Of a DNA stretch of 5,328 nucleotides, positions 1 to 4,682 are shown piece by piece; the first letter of the stretch is position 1, and every line of letters begins with the position of its first letter. The stretch is taken from assembly GCA_947175285.1 (NCBI GenBank), contig CAMWMM010000369.1, forward strand, positions 1 through 5,328, read 5' to 3'. The notes under the pieces are model-generated. The model searched no databases, was not told the DNA's origin, and was given only the letters and a program-made list of their open reading frames with translations. The DNA is from an uncultured Lachnospiraceae bacterium. GTDB lineage: Bacteria > Bacillota_A > Clostridia > Lachnospirales > Lachnospiraceae. Both the position numbers and the translations under genes were made by a program.

Positions 1-484
1 CCCACTCGGAATATTCATTCTCAATCGCTCTTTTATAATTAATGATATTCGGAGATTCACTTTTTAAACAGATCCCAAACATAGAAAGAATAACAATTAC
101 CATAATCACATTCAGACAGACCGATGTGATAAACCTTCCCTTATACTCCGGCTGCCTTGCCGCAATACTTCGTTTGATAGAACGGTTTGCCTCCGTCTTA
201 TTACTGAATGTTGTATATAACGGAATCGGTTTTATTTTGTCCGTCTCTATACCACAGCGTTTTAATTGTTCCTGTATCTGCAGCAGATAAGCGAACCCTA
301 TCGGAGTCTGCAAAATTCTGGTATCCAACGCTTTATTATATAGCATGAGCACATTCTGCGGCTTTTTATAATCAAGATTATCTTCCAGATTTTTGATGCG
401 TTTGGCATCCAGTCTTGCCGTTTCAGCATCCGCTATTGTCGCAAAATGGTACCCGCCTACCACTAAATCGTCTTTCGTTTCCAT
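1..484 (-). CDS. Hypothetical single-pass membrane protein, 3' end outside window
   Basis: The minus strand is open from position 589 to the left edge, so the stop codon lies outside the window and 161 residues are visible. I place the start at ATG 484 (METKDDLVVGGYHF...). It lies about 58 nt downstream of a good promoter and has an AAAGG element about 13 nt upstream, a long but usable spacing. The in-frame ATGs at 529 and 589 have no ribosome site, and 589 abuts the preceding terminator. The N-terminal ~110 residues are soluble and mixed charged/hydrophobic, with a helical stretch at 18-37. One hydrophobic segment spans residues about 117-140 (FITSVCLNVIMVIVILSMFG), followed by SESPNIINYKRAIENEYSEW, which looks like the start of a charged helical tail. 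It resembles conserved uncharacterised Lachnospiraceae proteins as I remember them, but I cannot assign a function. The promoter and terminator between them suggest transcription separate from the 629-1234 gene. Confidence 0.8.
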   Translation of the reverse strand, partial: METKDDLVVGGYHFATIADAETARLDAKRIKNLEDNLDYKKPQNVLMLYNKALDTRILQTPIGFAYLLQIQEQLKRCGIETDKIKPIPLYTTFSNKTEANRSIKRSIAARQPEYKGRFITSVCLNVIMVIVILSMFGICLKSESPNIINYKRAIENEYSEW

Positions 485-548
485 TGTAATTATCTTGCCT
501 TTCTTTCGGTTCACAGCTTCCGTCCGCATGCCGAATTGATTTGTTACA

Positions 549-577
549 ATTTTAGCAAGATTCTTTGGGTATTGCAA
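549..577 (-). promoter_or_regulatory. Sigma-A-like promoter for the 1-484 gene
   Basis: On the minus strand a TTGCAA -35 box (577-572) is separated by exactly 17 bp from a TAAAAT -10 box (554-549). Matches to consensus are 4/6 and 5/6. The predicted transcription start is near 542, giving a 5' leader of about 58 nt before ATG 484. The promoter sits directly after the terminator of the upstream unit, which supports an independent transcription unit. It is predicted from sequence only. Confidence 0.55.
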
Positions 578-590
578 TAGAGATGGCATC

Positions 591-626
591 AAAAAAGGCA
601 CAGCCAGTATTCTGACTATGCCTTTT
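591..626 (-). terminator. Intrinsic terminator of the SH3/membrane protein operon
   Basis: Positions 593-626 form a 15-bp hairpin around a 4-nt loop. Read on the minus strand the stem pairs fully, with two G-U wobbles; on the plus strand those positions would be A-C mismatches, so the structure is oriented for minus-strand transcription. The 3' arm runs into six T residues (596-591). The hairpin begins 2 nt after the stop codon of the 629-1234 gene. The A-rich 5' arm is typical of Firmicutes rho-independent terminators. Confidence 0.85.
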
Positions 627-628
627 CT

Positions 629-1234
629 CTATGCATTCCAATCTTCAATCTCTAAACTCTTCCCGTCCGCCTTACCGGACTCCTCTTCCTTTTTCGCTTT
701 CAACGCTGAAAAGATACCGACTGCAAAAATACCAAACACCAACGTAATAATAACACCGCCCCATATTTTAGAACGCCTTGACTCCGAGTGATATTTTTCC
801 ACTGTTTCCACCACCAGCTTTCCTTCCTGTTCATACCTAGCCATTTCTGCATCTATGCCTTCTACATCCAATTCCTGTACGATTAACGCCCCTTTTTCCA
901 CATATCCGTTTTTATCCTGATACATTACAAGATACCATCCGCCTGCCGTTTCTCCTGTAACAAACACCAAATCTCCTTTTTGGTATGACATGAGCGTTAC
1001 TGCATCGACATCCGGCTCTGCTTTCATGTCCACCTTCTGCTCTGCTACCATAAGCTGATTATAGGACGTCGTCTGTGATTCGTCCTGCGCTGCCTGCACG
1101 CATATCGCAGACGTTTTCATGCCAAATATGCCATATAATATGCCTGCAATAATCAATGCCCGCCTCATTTTTGTTTTGAAATATTCCTTTTTATCCTTCA
1201 TCTCAGTTGTTTGCTTTTTCATCTTTATAACCAT
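629..1234 (-). CDS. Exported membrane-anchored protein with SH3-like domain
   Basis: This encodes 201 residues from ATG 1234, chosen because GGAG (1245-1242) lies 7 nt upstream; the frame is open to 1279, but the earlier ATG there has no ribosome site. Residues 1-24 are strongly basic and residues 25-47 are hydrophobic, ending in CVQA-AQ. That fits either a cleavable signal peptide (V at -3, A at -1) or an uncleaved anchor. Residues about 60-119 read as a bacterial SH3-like fold (VAEQKVDMKAEPDVDAVTL, then QKGDLVFVTGE, then GGWYLVMYQDKNGYVEKG): variable, 'GD.v.v', 'gW..v...g..GYv'. Residues 120-150 are charged and helical, 157-179 form a second hydrophobic segment, and an acidic/basic tail ends in EIEDWNA. 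The SH3 part probably faces outside and may bind cell wall or partners, by analogy with the family. The gene overlaps the upstream membrane gene by 32 nt, suggesting translational coupling and a joint role. Confidence 0.85.
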   Translation of the reverse strand: MVIKMKKQTTEMKDKKEYFKTKMRRALIIAGILYGIFGMKTSAICVQAAQDESQTTSYNQLMVAEQKVDMKAEPDVDAVTLMSYQKGDLVFVTGETAGGWYLVMYQDKNGYVEKGALIVQELDVEGIDAEMARYEQEGKLVVETVEKYHSESRRSKIWGGVIITLVFGIFAVGIFSALKAKKEEESGKADGKSLEIEDWNA

Positions 1235-2642
1235 GTCCTTTCTCCGGTTTATTTTTATTGAAGATGGCAGAAGGCGCATCCCGCTGCCATAACTCTTCTT
1301 TTCGAATTTTTATGCTAGTTACTTTTACCTTTTCTTCTATATTAAAAGCGGCTCCAAAAAATAAAATAAGATAAACCGCCAACGTATTAACCGCCGGTTT
1401 CCAGAAAAACAGCTGTATCATAAAAATACTCGAAATCAGAATCATGTTTCCCGTTACAGGTCTGTCGAAACTGAATTTCCGATACATCCTGTCCGCTAAT
1501 AAAATGGAAAAAATAATAATAAATATGCTGACGATAATTCCTATATCGCGAAAGCAGACATAAAACGCACTTTCTGTCTGCCGGGCGCTGTCTGAAAGAG
1601 GCACGGCAAACCCGGTAAATGCCGTATCAAAGACTCCATCTCCCAATTTATTCCATTTATCAAAACCAAGCACAATACCTATAAAAAGAATTCCGGTTAT
1701 TTTTAGTAATAACTGATATCCCCGTCTCATTTTACGCATCACCAGACGTTCCAAATCAATTTCTTCCGGAATCTGGTCCCAATAATGAAAAAAGAAAAGG
1801 GCGCCAATTGCAAGCAACAAATCCAAATATACACTGTGCTCCAAAGAATAAGACAGTTCTTTTACGATAACCTTTGTATACCCTGTCAGCAGACTCATAT
1901 TACTCAGCATCAAAACAAAAAAGAAAAACATCTGCATATCTTTTTTTACAAGCAGTGCTGTCGGGCGGAGTATCACTGGCATTGCAATAAAATAAATGGA
2001 CATCAGCCAAAAACTTATAACATTATGATTCAGGAACAGGGAAAAGAAGGCAACTCCCGATACCGATAAATAAAAGCATGACCGCAGCCTGTCTTTACAT
2101 GTGCAATATCTATAAACACCAAACATGCTAAGAAGCAGGAAATAAGATGATGCCGCACCCGCATCCTGAAACAGTGTTTTTGTAAAAAAATCCATCTGCT
2201 CTTCCATAAAAAAGGGAAGCATAAAAACTGTCGAAGCGAGAAGCCCTCCATATAAAATGAAATCTATGTAAAGCAATTTCATCTGTATACCCGAAGACAA
2301 CAAAAAATAAAGCAGCGCAAACGCAATTATCTCCGCATTGATTGAAAAATCAACTGTTGTCTTATCGGGATTCTGAAAAAGTTTATAAATAACAGAAAAC
2401 ATTCCAATGCCAATGGCAATAACTGCTGCAATATCCGTCAGGCTGCGTGGCTTCAGGAAATTTTCATTTCCTGCATGGAATCTCATCCGGATTGTCATCC
2501 ACCCTGCTGTCACTATCAAAAGCAACAATACATAAAGCGGAAAACCTGCAATTTCTATATCCACAATGGCAAGCATGGAAAAAACAATAAGCAGTATGAT
2601 ACATTTATCCGCCCACCATGTATATTCTCTTCTTTTAGACAT
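1203..2642 (-). CDS. Polytopic membrane protein of unknown function, 12-14 TM segments
   Basis: This encodes 479 residues from ATG 2642 (MSKRREYTWWADKC), placed by AGGAGAGG (2658-2651), 8 nt upstream; an in-frame ATG at 2684 has no such site. Hydrophobic segments lie at about residues 14-30, 32-50, 69-88, 103-119, 122-145, 164-178, 188-205, 208-226, 236-255, 269-287, 309-326, 360-382, 400-414 and 416-434, separated by short loops. The longest loops are at 288-308 (acidic then basic, probably cytoplasmic) and 327-359 (WNKLGDGVFDTAFTGFAVPLSDSARQTESAF, probably extracellular), followed by a TM helix. The C-terminal ~45 residues are a charged tail. Overall topology resembles O-antigen ligase/polymerase or SEDS-type glycan polymerases, which also have a large outer loop before late TM helices, but I see no diagnostic motif, so that is a weak guess. 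It is co-transcribed with the overlapping SH3-like gene. Confidence 0.85.
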   Translation of the reverse strand: MSKRREYTWWADKCIILLIVFSMLAIVDIEIAGFPLYVLLLLIVTAGWMTIRMRFHAGNENFLKPRSLTDIAAVIAIGIGMFSVIYKLFQNPDKTTVDFSINAEIIAFALLYFLLSSGIQMKLLYIDFILYGGLLASTVFMLPFFMEEQMDFFTKTLFQDAGAASSYFLLLSMFGVYRYCTCKDRLRSCFYLSVSGVAFFSLFLNHNVISFWLMSIYFIAMPVILRPTALLVKKDMQMFFFFVLMLSNMSLLTGYTKVIVKELSYSLEHSVYLDLLLAIGALFFFHYWDQIPEEIDLERLVMRKMRRGYQLLLKITGILFIGIVLGFDKWNKLGDGVFDTAFTGFAVPLSDSARQTESAFYVCFRDIGIIVSIFIIIFSILLADRMYRKFSFDRPVTGNMILISSIFMIQLFFWKPAVNTLAVYLILFFGAAFNIEEKVKVTSIKIRKEELWQRDAPSAIFNKNKPEKGHGYKDEKANN

Positions 2643-2686
2643 TATGGATTCCTCTCCTAAACAGTAGATGATTCTACATTTCAAAA

Positions 2687-2736
2687 ATGCTATTCATGAT
2701 ATATTTTATACAGTGCAAATATATCATGAATAGCAT
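2687..2736 (-). terminator. Perfect 20-bp inverted repeat; probable terminator, possible operator
   Basis: The arms at 2687-2706 and 2717-2736 are exact reverse complements over 20 bp, with a 10-nt loop (TATACAGTGC). The stem is AT-rich, with only four G-C pairs. On the minus strand it is followed by five T residues, and on the plus strand by none, so it is best read as the terminator of the 141-aa gene, whose stop is 32 nt upstream. It also lies just upstream of the only -10-like box (TAGAAT, 2676-2671) before the membrane gene, where no good -35 is visible. A regulatory role is therefore possible. Confidence 0.6.
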
Positions 2737-2768
2737 ATCATAAATGTGTGGAAAATGCACGGGGTATT

Positions 2769-3194
2769 TTAAGATTTGTCGTGCTTCTCAATATCAGAGC
2801 AATTTACAGCTTCTCTTGCACGCTCCCTAATCTCCATAGCTTTTTCATAAACAAGATTTCTATGAAGTTCCGTAATATCAAAGCCACGCCCATTGGCTTC
2901 GCTCAAAAGGCGCATGGAAATATCAATCTGTTTGTAAAACTCCTCTATGCTGCATTTCTTATAATCACAATATATATGACACACAAGCATCTTTGAATCT
3001 CTATTAATCAGATATAAATAATAAACATCATCCTCGTTTACACCTACCCCTTCTGCTATACAAGTAATTTTTTCCTGATTCTCTGTGTTGAAGGCAATGT
3101 ACCATTCTTTTAAAGCCTTTTCACGCTCCTTTAGTAATTCAGCTATACGATTGTTTAGTGCTGATAATTTTGTTTCAGCCTCTTGTAATGACAT
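2769..3194 (-). CDS. Hypothetical coiled-coil protein, 141 aa
   Basis: I do not recognise this protein. ATG 3194 is well supported by AAAGGAG (3209-3203), 8 nt upstream, and by a near-consensus promoter. Residues 3-33 form a likely coiled coil, with hydrophobic positions L10, L13, I17, L20/L21 and L28 in a lysine/glutamate-rich helix (ALNNRIAELLKEREKALKEW). Residues 40-80 look like beta strands (EKITCIAEGVGV, DDVYYLYLINRD, KMLVCHIYCDYKKC), and 82-131 are helical (SIEEFYKQIDISMRLL; LVYEKAMEIRERAREAV). There is no signal peptide or membrane segment, so it is probably cytoplasmic. Cysteines cluster at 72, 76 and 81 (C-H-x2-C-x4-C) with C45 nearby. That could be a metal site, but the spacing matches no motif I know. 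It appears to be monocistronic, ending before the 2687-2736 inverted repeat. Confidence 0.85.
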   Translation of the reverse strand: MSLQEAETKLSALNNRIAELLKEREKALKEWYIAFNTENQEKITCIAEGVGVNEDDVYYLYLINRDSKMLVCHIYCDYKKCSIEEFYKQIDISMRLLSEANGRGFDITELHRNLVYEKAMEIRERAREAVNCSDIEKHDKS

Positions 3195-3254
3195 GCAGAA
3201 TACTCCTTTCTTTGTATTGTTTTTAAGTTAAAATATTATCGTCTTAATGCAAAT

Positions 3255-3283
3255 ATTCTATATATTTTCTCTCTGTTTGTCAA
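3255..3283 (-). promoter_or_regulatory. Near-consensus sigma-A promoter of the 141-aa gene
   Basis: On the minus strand a perfect TTGACA -35 box (3283-3278) is followed after 17 bp by TAGAAT (3260-3255), a 5/6 match to the -10 consensus. The spacer is A-rich. Transcription would start near 3248, giving a leader of about 54 nt to ATG 3194. This is the strongest promoter visible in the window, implying substantial constitutive expression. Confidence 0.75.
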
Positions 3284-3466
3284 TCTTTTATCTTTGTAAT
3301 TTCGCATCTAGTTCTTCTAATTCCAGAGAAGAATATAAAAATGCACAATACTATATCTTGTATTCTAAACGGAAAATAGTCCTTTTGTTATCCGCATCAT
3401 GACATTTCTATTTTACAAACGGTATTCCGTCTTTACTTTTTCTCCATTTTTACCTATTTAAAAGAA
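3284..3466. other. Divergent intergenic region, no gene seen
   Basis: This AT-rich stretch lies between the promoters of the divergent 141-aa and Rpn genes. I find no convincing ORF or RNA gene. The only structure is a 7-bp inverted repeat with an 8-nt loop (TTCTTCT at 3312-3318, AGAAGAA at 3327-3333). It has no T-tract and lies about 30 bp upstream of the minus-strand -35 box and more than 130 bp from the plus-strand one. It may be chance in sequence of this composition. Confidence 0.5.
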
Positions 3467-3495
3467 TTGAATTTTATATTTATCTATGTTATAAC
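3467..3495 (+). promoter_or_regulatory. Sigma-A-like promoter of the Rpn nuclease gene
   Basis: TTGAAT (3467-3472, 4/6) is followed after exactly 17 bp by TATAAC (3490-3495, 5/6). The predicted start of transcription is near 3502, giving a leader of about 73 nt to ATG 3575. The TTG of the -35 box is also the first possible start codon of the long open frame, so a start call at 3467 would be untranscribed from this promoter. Confidence 0.6.
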
Positions 3496-3574
3496 AAACT
3501 CATATTTACTTTCCGGCATCATGTTCCGTCATGAGCCAACTAATACAATTCTATCTTACAAAGGAGACATTTCT

Positions 3575-4423
3575 ATGAATCAAGACAAATCTGTTACTTC
3601 CCGACACGCTGAGTCCTTCCTTACCGCACAGAACGCCAGCGGTCCACTCCGCTACAATATGACCAATGACTACATGTTCCGCGCTGTCCTGCAGTCCAAC
3701 AACAAAGTTCTACGCGGTCTCATATGTTCTCTGCTCCACCTTTCAGAAGAGGAGCTCATTTCTGTCGAGATTACAAATCCGATTATTCTGGGCGAAGCTA
3801 TCGACAATAAAGAATTCCGGTTGGATATCAATGTCCTGCTTAATGATCATACTCTGATAAACTTAGAAATGCAGGTCGCTAATAAGATTGACTGGCAGAA
3901 CCGCTCCCTCATTTATCTCTGCCGCTCTTTCGACCAACTTGACCATGGACAGGAATATTGCGAGGTGCAGCCGGTGATACATATCGGCTTTCTTGCTTAT
4001 ACCCTTTTTGAAAAATCACCGGAATTTTATGCTACCTACAAACTAATTAATGTAAAAAATCATGAAGTTTATAGTGACAACTTCATCCTGAGTGTGGTAG
4101 ACTTATCTCGGATAGATTTAGCAACTGACGAAGATAAAAAATACCAGATTGATTATTGGGCAAAATTGTTCAAAGCCACAACTTGGGAGGAGATTCATAT
4201 GTTAGCTTCCGAAAACGACTATATCAATGAAGCTTCCAATACGATGCTTCGGCTCAGTGCCGAAGAAGATATCCGGAAACGGTGTCAGGACAGGGAAGAA
4301 TACTATCGGGAAATTCGGACTTATAAGCATATCATTGCCCAAAAAAATGATATTATCGCAAATATGGCTGATGAAATTACATGTTTAAAGTCCCAGCTAG
4401 AATTATATAAAATGAATGGCTAA
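3575..4423 (+). CDS. Rpn-family PD-(D/E)XK nuclease (putative transposase family)
   Basis: This encodes 282 residues from ATG 3575, set by AAAGGAG (3560-3566), 8 nt upstream; the frame is open from TTG 3467, but that start overlaps the promoter. The N-terminus carries the family signature TNDYMFRAVL (residues 30-39), then an alpha/beta region with nuclease motifs: D84 in EFRLDIN and E98/Q100 in NLEMQ. Together these match the D...E-x-Q active site of the PD-(D/E)XK_2/Rpn group. Residues 115-230 are the usual linker and helical part (WAKLFKATTWEEIHMLASEND), and residues 230-280 form a charged coiled coil. Length and completeness are normal. Rpn proteins are DNA endonucleases that stimulate RecA-independent recombination in E. 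coli and have been linked to phage defence; they are often mislabelled transposases. An internal start at codon 209 and a partial duplicate downstream are described separately. Confidence 0.93.
   Translation: MNQDKSVTSRHAESFLTAQNASGPLRYNMTNDYMFRAVLQSNNKVLRGLICSLLHLSEEELISVEITNPIILGEAIDNKEFRLDINVLLNDHTLINLEMQVANKIDWQNRSLIYLCRSFDQLDHGQEYCEVQPVIHIGFLAYTLFEKSPEFYATYKLINVKNHEVYSDNFILSVVDLSRIDLATDEDKKYQIDYWAKLFKATTWEEIHMLASENDYINEASNTMLRLSAEEDIRKRCQDREEYYREIRTYKHIIAQKNDIIANMADEITCLKSQLELYKMNG
4185..4192 (+). promoter_or_regulatory. Internal Shine-Dalgarno inside the nuclease gene
   Basis: GGGAGGAG lies within the codons for Trp-Glu-Glu of the nuclease. Its GGAGG core (4186-4190) is 8 nt from the in-frame ATG at 4199 (codon 209). 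It is at least as good as the ribosome site of the full-length gene. It could arise from the conserved WEE/EIHM peptide alone, so function is inferred. Confidence 0.5.
4189..4264 (+). repeat. Direct repeat copy 1 (inside nuclease gene)
   Basis: This 76-nt stretch recurs at 4475-4550 with one mismatch (T4258 versus C4544); the offset is 286 nt. Weaker similarity extends 6 nt further upstream with two mismatches. The unit contains part of the internal Shine-Dalgarno, the internal ATG and about 21 codons. Confidence 0.97.
4199..4423 (+). CDS. Possible nested short C-terminal Rpn protein (antitoxin-like)
   Basis: This nested frame would give a 74-residue protein identical to residues 209-282 of the nuclease (MLASENDYINEASNTMLRL...), lacking the whole catalytic domain. 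It consists of a short helical segment followed by a charged coiled coil (about residues 22-70), suited to oligomerisation. The start has an excellent ribosome site. Established background: E. coli Rpn genes make a small protein from an internal start in the same frame, which binds the long nuclease and blocks its toxicity. The call here is by analogy; expression is not shown by the sequence. Confidence 0.4.
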   Translation: MLASENDYINEASNTMLRLSAEEDIRKRCQDREEYYREIRTYKHIIAQKNDIIANMADEITCLKSQLELYKMNG

Positions 4424-4430
4424 TCATTGA

Positions 4431-4625
4431 ACCAGATTATTCAAGACAGAATTATTAAGTCTTCAACATTGGAGGGAGATTCATATGTTAGCTTCCGAAA
4501 ACGACTATATCAATGAAGCTTCCAATACGATGCTTCGGCTCAGCGCCGAACAAAATTCTCTCATCCAGCAGCTGTTTGAAGAAAATAAGAGGCTTAGAGC
4601 AAATAACGGCAAAGTTTTGGATTAA
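4431..4625 (+). pseudogene. Remnant of an rpn-like 3' end; contains an intact 46-codon ORF
   Basis: In the frame of ATG 4485, a TGA at 4428-4430 is followed by TRLFKTELLSLQHWREIHM. This parallels the nuclease's LFKATTWEEIHM with about five extra residues. It then reads MLASENDYINEASNTMLRLSAE, identical to the nuclease, before diverging to QNSLIQQLFEENKRLRANNGKVLD and a TAA (4623-4625). The catalytic domain is absent, so as an Rpn gene it is a fragment, probably left by recombination between rpn paralogues with different coiled-coil tails. Positions 4485-4625 nevertheless form a complete ORF of 46 residues with GGAGGGAG (4471-4478) as ribosome site, ending in a leucine-rich, likely coiled-coil segment. 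It starts 62 nt after the nuclease stop on the same strand, so it could be co-transcribed and translated as a small antitoxin-like protein. I favour remnant, but function is not excluded. Confidence 0.7.
4475..4550 (+). repeat. Direct repeat copy 2 (in rpn remnant)
   Basis: This is the second copy of the 76-nt unit at 4189-4264, 75/76 identical. The reading frame is kept and the only difference (AGC for AGT, both serine) is silent. After GCCGAA (4545-4550) the two sequences diverge completely. Confidence 0.97.
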
Positions 4626-4649
4626 CAGCAGGTTGTCCAAGACTTTGCC
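4608..4649 (+). terminator. Stem-loop ending the rpn transcript, weak U-tract
   Basis: The arms at 4608-4622 and 4635-4649 form a 15-bp stem with a 12-nt loop. On the plus-strand RNA all 15 positions pair, with two G-U wobbles; on the minus strand these become A-C mismatches, so plus orientation is favoured. The 5' arm overlaps the last codons of the remnant ORF and the loop opens with its TAA. No T-tract follows directly (the first T run is at about 4670), so it may protect the mRNA 3' end or be a weak terminator. Confidence 0.5.
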
Positions 4650-4682
4650 GATACTCGAATATTAGCATTTTTACAAAAAATT

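Noticed and set aside
42..290. Short plus-strand frame of 82 codons
   Set aside because: It lies antisense to the better supported minus-strand membrane protein gene and has no ribosome site or recognisable domain.
629..1234. Lipoprotein signal at the Cys of residue 45 in the SH3-like protein
   Set aside because: The residues before the Cys (TSAI) do not fit a lipobox, which needs a small residue at -1; a signal peptidase I site (VQA-A) fits better.
1235..1279. Longer SH3-protein start at ATG 1279
   Set aside because: It has no ribosome site and deepens the overlap with the upstream gene to 77 nt; ATG 1234 has GGAG 7 nt upstream.
1785..2660. Several short frames on both strands inside the membrane protein gene
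   Set aside because: They overlap the well supported 479-aa gene in other frames and show low-complexity, non-protein-like composition.
2664..2677. 5-bp hairpin (GTAGA/TCTAC) upstream of the membrane gene's ribosome site
   Set aside because: It is too short to claim regulatory function and overlaps a -10-like sequence that may explain part of it.
3312..3333. 7-bp inverted repeat in the divergent intergenic region as operator or terminator
   Set aside because: It is short, lacks a T-tract, does not overlap either promoter, and could occur by chance in AT-rich DNA.
3467..3574. TTG start adding 36 residues to the Rpn nuclease
   Set aside because: The TTG is part of the -35 box, the added peptide is not Rpn-like, and ATG 3575 has an ideal ribosome site.
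3575..4625. Insertion sequence, as the 'transposase' label for this family might suggest
   Set aside because: No terminal inverted repeats or target-site duplications are visible, and the D...E-x-Q motif is that of Rpn nucleases rather than a DDE transposase.
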